From: Desulfobacca acetoxidans
Lineage (GTDB): Bacteria; Desulfobacterota; Desulfobaccia; Desulfobaccales; 0-14-0-80-60-11
Reading direction: 5' to 3'
Length of the DNA: 5,937 nt
NCBI GenBank assembly: GCA_020723225.1
Contig: DYJG01000182.1
Location: forward strand, 1 to 5,937
Below the pieces are notes generated by a model. That model was not told where the DNA came from. It did no database searches and saw only the letters and a list, made by a program, of their open reading frames with translations. Position 1 is the first letter of the stretch; each line of letters opens with the position of its first letter. Position numbers and translations under genes: made by a program. This document shows, piece by piece, positions 1-5,683 of this stretch.

Positions 1-84
1 CCCGAAGGCGGCTGCCGGCCCTGGTGGTTTGCAGGTACAGGTTGCCCGAACCGCGGCGCTAGGGCCGCGATCCGGACAAACGGG
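1..84. other. 3' flank of the MCO operon with GC-rich hairpin
   Basis: This short stretch lies downstream of the second multicopper-oxidase gene in its direction of transcription. It holds a perfect 6-bp GC stem at 52-57 and 64-69 (CGCGGC / GCCGCG, 6-nt loop), followed on the minus strand by a weaker 4-bp dyad (GGTT-N5-AACC, 40-52). No T-run follows either hairpin on the minus strand, so it is not a canonical intrinsic terminator. It could stabilise the mRNA 3' end or act with Rho. No start codon or gene is visible here. Confidence 0.3.
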
Positions 85-1527
85 TTAGGCGATGGTAATG
101 GGAATCGTCCCGGTAAAGCGCACTTGACGCCGCAAGGTGTCGACGAACTTTACGGTGGCGACGCCGCTGACCGGGGCGGCCGAACGGATCAGGCAGTCGA
201 ACCGCCGGGCCACGCTGAACTCGAACTCGGTGCCCGCGGGCACCAGCACCGGGGCGTTGTAGTTGCCGAAGGGCGGCACGCCCAGGGCCCGGCCGTCCCA
301 GCCGATGATGACGATGTCCACCGGGAAGGTGAGCCTGACGTTGTTGTACGCGCCGTTCAGACACCGGATCAGGATGTTGGTGTCCACCGCGGCGTTGATG
401 GCCACCTGGACCCCGGTCTTCCCACTCATCAACTCCGGAGGAATGGCCGCGGGCGGCGGGGCGCCCGGAGCTATGCTGGAGGCGAGGGTAGCGCTGCCGC
501 CCTGGGGGCCGGGGAAGGGGAAGCCGGTGCAATACCAGTGGGTGGACCGGAAGTCGTTGAACGCGAAGAAGTCTGCCGGCCCCACGCCGCCGCCGGCGTT
601 GCCGTGGAAGTTGTCATCGACCCCGGGGATGTTACCCTGCTTGGGGAAGGTGTCCCGGGCGCCGCTGCCCAGGTTGGACCACCTGATGTCCCGGTCGTCC
701 AACACCCAGAGGGCTTCCGTGGTGTAGGGCACGGTGAAGGCATGGGGGTCGGTGAGGAACTGTCCCAGGGGGTCGGGGGTGAAAAGCTGGACCCGGTCCG
801 CCGGGGTCTGGCCGAACTGGGGAAAGTTCACCAGGTTGGCCGCGGTCCTAAACAGCCCGTCCCGGCCGGCGCCGATGGGGATGGCAGGGTTGGCCTGGGT
901 GGCGAAAAAGGCGTCCGGCGGGTCGATGATGGTGAAGCCGTACAGCCCGAACTCGAAGTGCTGCACCGTGTTCCGGTGGCAGTGGTAGAAGTAGCTGCCG
1001 ATGAAGTTGGGCTGCCACTGGTAGGTATAACTACCAATTTCCATGGAGCAGTGGCCCACGCCGTCGTTCATGGGGGTGGGTTCATGCCCGTGCCAGTGGA
1101 TGGTGTGGGGCGGCGGCCCGGAGCCCGCGGTTTCACAATGGAAGATCACCCCCCGTGGGATGCGGATGGTGGGCGCGGGCCAGGCTCCCTGCTTGGGATT
1201 GAGGATCAGCCCCTGGAAGGGCGCCTGATCGGGGTCCGTGCCGTTATCGATGCCGTCCGGGTCCCGGAAGACAAACCAGTTCATCCGCTGGCCGTCCCAG
1301 GTGGGGGCGTCCATGCCGTGCATGAGCTGCAGGTTCACGGTGTTCGGCGTGCTGACGTTATCCAGGAAACCCGCGGCGAGCATGACCTCCGGCACGGGGT
1401 TGGTGGGGGCTACCAGATCCGGGGTGGCAAGGTTATCAGTGGGGGGGTCGAACATCTTGCTGTGCATCCCCTCCATCCCTTGCACCGACCGCTTAAGAAT
1501 GCGAAAAGCTGGATTGGCAAATGACAT
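85..1527 (-). CDS. multicopper oxidase subunit with type 1 copper site, no signal peptide
   Basis: This 480-aa cupredoxin protein is related to multicopper oxidases, which couple one-electron oxidation of a substrate to reduction of O2 to water. The N-terminal cupredoxin domain (about 45-202) holds H141-x2-H144-W-H146-G, then C160 in a position like the conserved Cys of the laccase 'QCPI' segment, then H182-C183-H184-x5-H190-x4-L195. H141, C183 and H190 fit type 1 copper ligands with a non-coordinating Leu at the axial place; H144/H146 and H182/H184 fit half of a trinuclear cluster. A Pro/Gly-rich linker (about 336-366) leads to a second cupredoxin-like domain (about 370-480) with no HxH motif. 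The ATG at 1527 has AAGGAG nine bases upstream, and an in-frame TAA lies seven codons upstream, so no longer signal-bearing form is possible. It follows the 563-aa partner by 36 bp. Type 1 copper in the first domain recalls type C two-domain oxidases. Substrate is unknown. Confidence 0.9.
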   Translation of the reverse strand: MSFANPAFRILKRSVQGMEGMHSKMFDPPTDNLATPDLVAPTNPVPEVMLAAGFLDNVSTPNTVNLQLMHGMDAPTWDGQRMNWFVFRDPDGIDNGTDPDQAPFQGLILNPKQGAWPAPTIRIPRGVIFHCETAGSGPPPHTIHWHGHEPTPMNDGVGHCSMEIGSYTYQWQPNFIGSYFYHCHRNTVQHFEFGLYGFTIIDPPDAFFATQANPAIPIGAGRDGLFRTAANLVNFPQFGQTPADRVQLFTPDPLGQFLTDPHAFTVPYTTEALWVLDDRDIRWSNLGSGARDTFPKQGNIPGVDDNFHGNAGGGVGPADFFAFNDFRSTHWYCTGFPFPGPQGGSATLASSIAPGAPPPAAIPPELMSGKTGVQVAINAAVDTNILIRCLNGAYNNVRLTFPVDIVIIGWDGRALGVPPFGNYNAPVLVPAGTEFEFSVARRFDCLIRSAAPVSGVATVKFVDTLRRQVRFTGTIPITIA

Positions 1528-1563
1528 GATGGTTATCTCCTTTTAAATTACCGGCTGTCAGGG

Positions 1564-3255
1564 TTAGGGGAACGCCGGATCGTTGAACCCCGGCGGGAAA
1601 GGCGGCCTGTCGCGCTGGGATTCCAGGTCGGGGTCGCTTTGCTTGCTTGCCTCCATGATGCCTGTACGCCGCGCCTGATCAATGCCGTAGGCCAGGATCT
1701 GGGGGTCTTGATCCAACCCCAGCATCATGGCGAAATCCTCGTCCATGGGGAAGGTCTGCGGCGGCAATAAAGGCATTCCCGGATCGTCAGCGATATTGAA
1801 GCGCGGCAGAGCAACATTCCGGTCACCGATGAAGTATTGCCCCGAGATCAAGGCAGTGTTGTAGTTGCCGCCCTGGGTGGTCTGGGTGGGCTCTGAGTGG
1901 TCGTGCATGGGATAACAGAGGGGCGACATCCGGATTGCCAGGGGAACAGGAATCAACGTTTGCCCAGTGGGGTCAGCGGGATCTTGTCCCTGAGCGGTGC
2001 CGCCCTCAGGAATGTGCAGGTTAAACTCTTCAAAAGGCGGCCAAGTCCGGCCGCCGGTGGCCGTAGGCAGCCCCAGGTCCGGAGCCCCGCCCCGGCCGAT
2101 GCCCCGGGTATTGGGCACATCCGGGGGACGCATGAATGGGACCACCATATCGTAGGCGGAGCCTCTGGACCCGAAGGGGTTCAAGGTCATGGTGTCGATC
2201 CAGATGGGACCCGCGCCCCGCAGGGAGGGATCGGCGCCATCAGGCGCACCCTGCACGATCCGGTCAACGGAGATGATATAGAAGTGGTTGGCATGCAGGT
2301 GCATGGATTGGGTCATCAAGCCCGCGTTCATCACCCGCACCACCACCGGTTCGCCTACCCGGGCCATGGGGGTGATGATGGGGTTGTTGTGGCAGAAATG
2401 CCCCTGCTGGCCGGTGATGGTAAAGTGCTGGGGAATCCTGCTGGTGCCGGCAAAGGTAAAGCTATCCCGGCGGAAGGGGTCCCTCCGGAAAGCCCTGACG
2501 AAATCTGCGGAGGGAAATATCCCCGGATTGCTCCCCACTTCCGCGAACAGTTTCTGGCTTGCCTGATGGGTAATCCAGACATACTGCCGGAAGGGCGGGG
2601 TCAGGGTGGCGGCGTCTTCCTCTTCCCAGGCCAGGCCGGGCCAGAAGTTGGCGGTGCCCAAGTCGTCGAACAATTGCTGCACCTGGGGGGTCACCTGGCC
2701 GGCTGCATAGGGAGTCCACCTGGCCCCGCTGGCCGCGGCGGGCATGACCACAAAGGCGCCGTGCAGGCCCATCACCCGGTTTACGGGAGTGTTCTGGTTA
2801 TCGAAGTACATGAAGGTGCCCGCGGTCCTGGCTATAATGGTCCGGTTGACGCTGGCGCTGGGCGCAATGGCCCCGGTGGCGACCATGTTGGGAATGAAGA
2901 AGGCATGGGGTTGGGTCAGGTTGTTGGTGACGGTGATGGGAATCCTGTCACCCACGGTGGCGAAGATGGTGGGGCCGGGCACGTTCACCGGCAGATCCAC
3001 GAAGACCCCGGGGTTGGCGACAAATTCCACCGACATCTGGTAGACCCAGAAATAGCAGGTGCTGTTGGGGTCCTGCTGCTCCGGCACCCCGTTGAAGCAA
3101 TGGAACTCCTTGAGGGCGTCGGTAATGGTGATGTTGATCTGGCTGATGGGGGAGGCTGCGAAAGCCGGGGTGTTAAGCACGCCCGGAATATTGCCGGCCA
3201 CGGCGGCCGCCGCCACGCCTCCTGCGGTGATCTTGACAAAATCTCGTCTTTTCAT
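1564..3255 (-). CDS. Tat-exported multicopper oxidase-like protein lacking the type 1 Cys
   Basis: This 563-aa protein begins with a Tat signal peptide: R3-R4-D-F-V-K, a hydrophobic Ala/Val stretch (9-20) and a likely cleavage after A31-F-A33, which predicts a periplasmic location. A first cupredoxin domain (about 38-172) has the usual MCO fold sequence, but its copper positions are replaced (HAFFIP at 117-122, MYFDNQ at 149-154). A second domain (about 275-480) carries M318-H-L-H321-A-N-H324 and P449-M-H451-D-H453. These are two HxH motifs suited to a type 2/type 3 copper cluster, but Asp452 occupies the place where a type 1-bearing domain has Cys, and no His/Met pair follows at type 1 spacing. 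C447, C288 and H286/H289 are extra potential metal residues of unknown role. The C-terminal tail is acidic, then Pro-rich. The ATG is preceded by AGGAG at 7-nt spacing. It is the first gene of a two-gene operon with a type 1-bearing partner, which suggests that they work together. Confidence 0.88.
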   Translation of the reverse strand: MKRRDFVKITAGGVAAAAVAGNIPGVLNTPAFAASPISQINITITDALKEFHCFNGVPEQQDPNSTCYFWVYQMSVEFVANPGVFVDLPVNVPGPTIFATVGDRIPITVTNNLTQPHAFFIPNMVATGAIAPSASVNRTIIARTAGTFMYFDNQNTPVNRVMGLHGAFVVMPAAASGARWTPYAAGQVTPQVQQLFDDLGTANFWPGLAWEEEDAATLTPPFRQYVWITHQASQKLFAEVGSNPGIFPSADFVRAFRRDPFRRDSFTFAGTSRIPQHFTITGQQGHFCHNNPIITPMARVGEPVVVRVMNAGLMTQSMHLHANHFYIISVDRIVQGAPDGADPSLRGAGPIWIDTMTLNPFGSRGSAYDMVVPFMRPPDVPNTRGIGRGGAPDLGLPTATGGRTWPPFEEFNLHIPEGGTAQGQDPADPTGQTLIPVPLAIRMSPLCYPMHDHSEPTQTTQGGNYNTALISGQYFIGDRNVALPRFNIADDPGMPLLPPQTFPMDEDFAMMLGLDQDPQILAYGIDQARRTGIMEASKQSDPDLESQRDRPPFPPGFNDPAFP

Positions 3256-3316
3256 GGTCTCTCTCCTACCCTAGTTCATCATATTTATCAACAATAACAA
3301 GTGGTTAACCTCAAAA

Positions 3317-3361
3317 TCACCCCGTCCTTATGCGCCCTCCTGTGCATCGGCCGGGCGGCAT
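3317..3361 (-). CDS. possible 14-aa leader peptide upstream of the MCO operon
   Basis: An ATG at 3361 is preceded by GGAGGG (minus strand, 3368-3373) at an ideal 6-nt spacing and opens a frame encoding MPPGRCTGGRIRTG before TGA, ending about 60 bases before the MCO start. The ribosome-binding site is stronger than those of the main genes, which is the reason for listing it. A second overlapping frame from ATG 3347 to TGA 3288 encodes 19 residues ending in TTCYC, but it has no clear ribosome-binding site. Either could be chance in GC-rich DNA. A leader affecting expression of the oxidase genes is inference only. Confidence 0.2.
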   Translation of the reverse strand: MPPGRCTGGRIRTG

Positions 3362-3373
3362 AGAGGTCCCTCC

Positions 3374-3388
3374 ACCCAGCCTCTGGGT
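3374..3388. repeat. inverted repeat ACCCAG-CCT-CTGGGT
   Basis: This perfect 6-bp dyad with a 3-nt spacer lies about 120 bp upstream of the MCO operon start. It sits just downstream of the candidate promoter, so it would form a hairpin near the mRNA 5' end or act as an operator. No T-run follows it on the minus strand, and no gene on the plus strand reads into it, so a terminator role is unlikely. Confidence 0.4.
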
Positions 3389-3406
3389 TTAATGTGGGTT
3401 GACATT

Positions 3407-3435
3407 ATTATGTTTATGGAATTGCGGATGAACAA
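3407..3435 (-). promoter_or_regulatory. candidate sigma-70 promoter for the MCO operon
   Basis: On the minus strand TTGTTC (3430-3435) and CATAAT (3407-3412) are spaced by 17 bp. The -10 box matches five of six consensus bases; the -35 box keeps only the TTG core. Transcription would start near 3400, giving a leader of about 145 nt. The palindrome at 3438-3449 lies two bases upstream of the -35 box, where an activator or repressor could act. Placement is plausible but rests on weak consensus matching in AT-rich DNA. Confidence 0.33.
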
Positions 3436-3437
3436 TC

Positions 3438-3454
3438 GGCAATATTGCCTATTT
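3438..3454. repeat. palindromic repeat, copy 1 (operator-like)
   Basis: GGCAATATTGCC (3438-3449) is a perfect 12-bp palindrome followed by TATTT. The 17-bp unit recurs at 3625-3641 with a single change. It sits immediately upstream of the candidate MCO promoter, as expected for a binding site of a dimeric regulator. No matching regulator gene is in the window, and the family cannot be named from the site. Confidence 0.5.
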
Positions 3455-3519
3455 AGAAATGATAAAATTGTTTATGGAAACCGAATGCCGAACCTTAAAG
3501 AAAGCAAAATTATCGATGT

Positions 3520-3560
3520 AAAAACAAACCGAGGCCACAAGCCCCTTGGGAATTCCCTCG
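3520..3560 (-). terminator. candidate rho-independent terminator of the peptidase gene
   Basis: Read on the minus strand, an outer stem CGAGG / CCTCG (3556-3560 with 3530-3534) encloses an inner stem CCCAAG-GGG-CTTG(T)GG, with a 5-nt bulge on one side and a single bulged T on the other. It is followed directly by GTTTGTTTTT (3529-3520). The helix plus T-rich tract is what an intrinsic terminator needs. The position, about 215 bp downstream of the peptidase stop and before the MCO promoter region, would separate the two transcription units. The bulges make the strength uncertain. Confidence 0.42.
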
Positions 3561-3624
3561 CCCAGACGGACGTCCGGTCTTATCAGGACAACAATCGGCT
3601 CTAGATAATTATTGATGACAACTA

Positions 3625-3641
3625 GGCAAGATTGCCTATTT
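3625..3641. repeat. palindromic repeat, copy 2 (operator-like)
   Basis: GGCAAGATTGCC plus TATTT repeats the 17-bp unit at 3438-3454 with one central substitution, so both 5-bp arms (GGCAA / TTGCC) are kept. The conserved arms with a variable centre look more like a protein-binding site than a chance repeat. A degenerate third copy (GGCAAATTTACT) may lie at 3671-3682. It is about 185 bp upstream of copy 1 and on the far side of the candidate terminator. Confidence 0.45.
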
Positions 3642-3773
3642 GGGTACCAGTAAACATGGATGATAAAGCAGGCAAATTTACTAGTTAGGGAATGAGAGAG
3701 GGCGTTGGTGGGAAACAATTTTTTTGGGAGCGCGGGATTTTTTGGGGCCTGTCTCCCATCGATATTCCTCCCA

Positions 3774-4886
3774 TTACCACTCGTAAAACCCCAGCGTGGT
3801 CAGCACTTCTGCCCGGTCCTCATGAAGAAGGGCCATGTCCTCCAGGCGCACGCCGCCCCAACCGGTGAGGTAGATGCCGGGTTCCACGGTGATGATGCTG
3901 CCTGGAAGCAGGGTGGTGGCCCGGTCTTTATGGGGGCTGAGGCTGGGGGCCTCGTGGATCGCCAGTCCCACGCCGTGGCCCAGGGAATGGCCGAAGGCTT
4001 CGCCGTAGCCTTGGGCGGCGATCAGGTCCCGGGCCAGGGCGTCGGCGTCCCGGCTGTCCATGCCGGCCCGGAGCCCTTGCTCCGCCTGGGCCTGGGCCCG
4101 GCGCACCAGGCCGTAGATTTTCCGGAACTGCTCATCCGGGGGCCCGAGGATGAAAGTACGGGTCAGATCCGCGCAGTAGCCGTTAACCCGGGCGCCCAGG
4201 TCGATGATGATGGGTTCCCCCTCCTGCAACCGGTAATCGCCGGGGTGATGGTGGGGCTGGGCGCTGTTGGGGCCGGCGGCGACGATGGGGGGGAAGGCCA
4301 GGTCCTCGGCCCCTTTTTCCCGGAGCCTGCGCTCGATCTCCCAGGCCACCTGGGCCTCGGTCCGTCCCGAGGCCAAGGTGGCCGCCACCTCCAAGAGGGT
4401 TTCTTCGGTCAAGGCCAAGGCCCGGCGGATGGCGGCCACTTCCTCCGGGGCCTTGCTCTCTCTTAAGCCCTCCACCAGGCCCGCCGCGGGCCGCCACTCC
4501 ACGGCAAGGCCGGCCTCCGCCACCGCCTGCGCCAGGCGTTGATACTGCCGGTAGGTCAGAAAGGCGTCTTCGAATCCCAGGATGCGGACCCCCTGATCTT
4601 GCAGGAGTCCGGCCAGGGTCGTCCCCAGAGACTGGGAATACATCACTACTTCTATGCCGGCGGCTTCCTGCCGGGCCCATTCCACGTAGCGGAAGTCGGT
4701 CAGGAGAAAGGCCCGATTCCGGGTAGTCAGGAGCAGTCCGCTGGTTTCCGTGAAGCTGTCGTCACGGGAGGTAAAGCCGCTCAGATAGCGGCGGTTTTCG
4801 GGTCCGGCCACCAACAGGGCGTCTAATTCCGGGGTCCAACGGCTCCTCAAGGCCTCAAGTCGCAGGGTATTCGGGGTGTTCTCCAT
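3774..4886 (-). CDS. Xaa-Pro aminopeptidase/dipeptidase, M24 family
   Basis: This 370-aa cytosolic metallopeptidase should remove N-terminal residues preceding proline, or split Xaa-Pro dipeptides, with a dinuclear metal centre. A creatinase-type N-terminal domain (about 5-135, with PENRRYLSGF near 29-38) is followed by the 'pita-bread' catalytic domain (about 143-365). All five metal ligands are visible: D229 (IIDLGA), D240 (ADLTRTF), H304 (GHGVGL), E335 (TVEPGIYL) and E349 (RLEDM). Substrate-site histidines at 212-214 (PHHHPGD) and H311 (AIHEAP) are also present. Length and the short N-terminal domain match the roughly 350-370-aa bacterial subgroup (YpdF/YqhT-like) rather than the longer E. 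coli PepP; aminopeptidase versus prolidase cannot be settled from sequence. I chose ATG 4886; a TTG at 4922 would add 12 residues but has no ribosome-binding site and sits at the predicted transcript start. The ATG also lacks a clear Shine-Dalgarno. It is transcribed divergently from cheY and is probably monocistronic. Confidence 0.93.
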   Translation of the reverse strand: MENTPNTLRLEALRSRWTPELDALLVAGPENRRYLSGFTSRDDSFTETSGLLLTTRNRAFLLTDFRYVEWARQEAAGIEVVMYSQSLGTTLAGLLQDQGVRILGFEDAFLTYRQYQRLAQAVAEAGLAVEWRPAAGLVEGLRESKAPEEVAAIRRALALTEETLLEVAATLASGRTEAQVAWEIERRLREKGAEDLAFPPIVAAGPNSAQPHHHPGDYRLQEGEPIIIDLGARVNGYCADLTRTFILGPPDEQFRKIYGLVRRAQAQAEQGLRAGMDSRDADALARDLIAAQGYGEAFGHSLGHGVGLAIHEAPSLSPHKDRATTLLPGSIITVEPGIYLTGWGGVRLEDMALLHEDRAEVLTTLGFYEW

Positions 4887-4931
4887 AACCCGAATTTTGG
4901 GGAATTTACCGGAGAAAAGCAAGGGAAGAAA

Positions 4932-4959
4932 ATTTTAGGAAACTTAAAGTTTTCGTTAA
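4932..4959 (-). promoter_or_regulatory. candidate sigma-70 promoter for the peptidase gene
   Basis: On the minus strand TTAACG (4954-4959) and TAAAAT (4932-4937) are spaced by 16 bp, matching four and five of six consensus bases. Transcription would start near 4925, about 40 nt before the chosen ATG at 4886. This also argues against the alternative TTG start at 4922. Confidence 0.35.
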
Positions 4960-5018
4960 AGATATTGCCGGGAAAAGTCGACTAGACTGGTTAGAAAAGG
5001 CATCTCAGGAGAAATTTG

Positions 5019-5049
5019 CCCAAGACACCCGGGGCCCAGACACCTGGGG
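5019..5049. repeat. imperfect tandem repeat upstream of cheY
   Basis: Two adjacent units, CCCAAGACACCCGGGG (5019-5034) and CCCAGACACCTGGGG (5035-5049), differ by one inserted A and one C/T change. The second unit contains an inverted repeat CCCAG-ACAC-CTGGG (5035-5048). The location, about 115-145 bp before the cheY start, would suit a paired regulatory site, but no known site is recognised. Confidence 0.4.
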
Positions 5050-5162
5050 GAATACATATTATCAGGCAATAACGACCTCTTATCTACTTAGCGGCTTACG
5101 GCTGGAAATTTGCGAATCCGAGTGAGGCAGACAATACCGGGAGGGGTTCGGGACTGGCAGCT

Positions 5163-5561
5163 ATGGATAAAAATATTGATTATCGCATGAAGGTCTTGGT
5201 CGCGGATGACTTTGCCACCATGCGCAAAATAGTTCGCAATATCCTCAAGCAGATCGGCTTCGATAACATTGTGGAGGCCGAAGATGGCCAGGCGGCCATT
5301 CAGGTTTTGAAAACCGAAAATATCGGGCTGGTGGTGACGGATTGGAATATGCCCAATATGACGGGCCTGGAGCTGCTCCAGAAGATCCGCTCCGATCCGA
5401 AGACCGCCAATATCCCGGTCCTGATGGTCACTGCGGAAGGCCTCAAAGAAAACGTGGTGGCCGCAGTGAAGGCCGGGGTGAACAATTACGTGGTAAAGCC
5501 GTTCACTGCGGAAGTATTGCAGGAAAAGCTCGAACAGATCTTTAAGAAACTGGCAGGCTGA
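5163..5561 (+). CDS. cheY: chemotaxis response regulator CheY
   Basis: This 132-aa stand-alone receiver domain accepts a phosphoryl group from CheA and, when phosphorylated, binds the flagellar switch to change rotation. Every signature residue is present at E. coli CheY numbering plus three: acidic pocket D15/D16, phospho-acceptor D60 followed by W61, T90 with A91-E92, Y109 and K112-P113. There is no output domain, and the length is normal for CheY (about 120-130 aa). The start at 5163 has a weak GGGA nine bases upstream; a stronger purine block (GGGAGGGG, 5139-5146) is too far away. The internal ATG at 5187 has no ribosome-binding site and would leave only six residues before the acidic pair. 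It is followed after 122 bp by a small helical protein in the same direction, probably the start of a chemotaxis gene set running out of the window. Confidence 0.95.
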   Translation: MDKNIDYRMKVLVADDFATMRKIVRNILKQIGFDNIVEAEDGQAAIQVLKTENIGLVVTDWNMPNMTGLELLQKIRSDPKTANIPVLMVTAEGLKENVVAAVKAGVNNYVVKPFTAEVLQEKLEQIFKKLAG

Positions 5562-5671
5562 CGGGGTAAGGGAACAATCCCGGAGTCTTTGGTTGCGGTG
5601 GCACTACCGTGTCAGCCGGAAGTAACGGGCTTGACGGCAGCACTGGTCAAAGTTTGGCCCCAAGAAGCTTC

Positions 5672-5677
5672 AGGAGG
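5672..5677 (+). promoter_or_regulatory. Shine-Dalgarno AGGAGG deciding a TTG start
   Basis: A perfect AGGAGG lies six bases before the TTG at 5684. No ATG or GTG occurs near it in the same frame, and an in-frame TAG directly precedes the TTG (5681-5683), so this site fixes the start of the 81-aa gene and supports the gene being real. Confidence 0.75.
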
Positions 5678-5683
5678 CGTTAG

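Larger units (their letters stand above)
3256..3773. other. 518-bp AT-richer intergenic region
   Basis: No convincing full-size gene lies between the peptidase and the MCO operon, both on the minus strand. The part from about 3400 to 3690 is clearly richer in A and T than the flanking genes. It holds several repeats: TGTTTATGGAA at 3411-3421 and 3469-3479; AACAATCGGC at 3431-3440 and 3590-3599; and a 17-bp near-repeat at 3438-3454 and 3625-3641. It also contains a terminator-like hairpin, a candidate promoter and a dyad, listed separately. Next to the peptidase stop, TGGGAG (3725-3730) could pair with CTCCCA (3753-3758) across 22 nt, but on the minus strand A residues follow, so this is not a terminator. 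The shortness and drift of the repeats would fit either regulatory sites or a decayed mobile element. Confidence 0.6.
4887..5162. other. divergent intergenic region between peptidase and cheY
   Basis: This 276-bp region must supply promoters for both flanking genes. On the peptidase side it is AT-rich and holds a minus-strand sigma-70-like pair. Overlapping that, on the plus strand, are TAAAGTTT (4945-4952) and GCCGGGAA (4967-4974), resembling flagellar sigma-28 boxes with spacing 3 bp too long. The middle has a GC-rich imperfect tandem repeat (5019-5049), followed by an AT-rich TACATATTAT at 5053-5062 without a good -35 partner. No gene or RNA was recognised. Confidence 0.5.

Noticed and set aside
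124..1524. Long open plus-strand frame antisense to the 480-aa oxidase
   Set aside because: It is exactly in register with the minus-strand gene, its translation is low-complexity Gly/Val/His-rich with no domain, and the opposite strand has clear copper motifs and a ribosome-binding site. It is a by-product of GC-rich codon use.
1897..3297. Long open plus-strand frame antisense to the 563-aa oxidase
   Set aside because: Same pattern: Gly/His-rich shadow translation, while the minus strand encodes a Tat signal and MCO domains.
3392..3604. 70-codon plus-strand frame in the AT-rich intergenic region
   Set aside because: No convincing ribosome-binding site or recognisable domain; it runs through the repeats, the candidate promoter and the terminator-like hairpin of the other strand.
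3449..3718. 89-codon minus-strand frame in the same region
   Set aside because: No recognisable family, and it spans the repeats and the terminator-like structure. A decayed transposase was considered but no motif supports it.
3725..3758. TGGGAG / CTCCCA inverted repeat just after the peptidase gene as its terminator
   Set aside because: On the transcribed minus strand the hairpin is followed by A residues, not T, and the loop is 22 nt.
4887..4922. TTG start adding 12 residues to the M24 peptidase
   Set aside because: No ribosome-binding site, non-conserved extension, and it coincides with the predicted transcription start; ATG 4886 gives a normal N-terminus.
5599..5614. TGGCAC sigma-54-like -24 box between cheY and the small gene
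   Set aside because: At the expected 5-bp spacing the downstream element is TGTCA rather than TTGCA, so the essential GC of the -12 box is missing.
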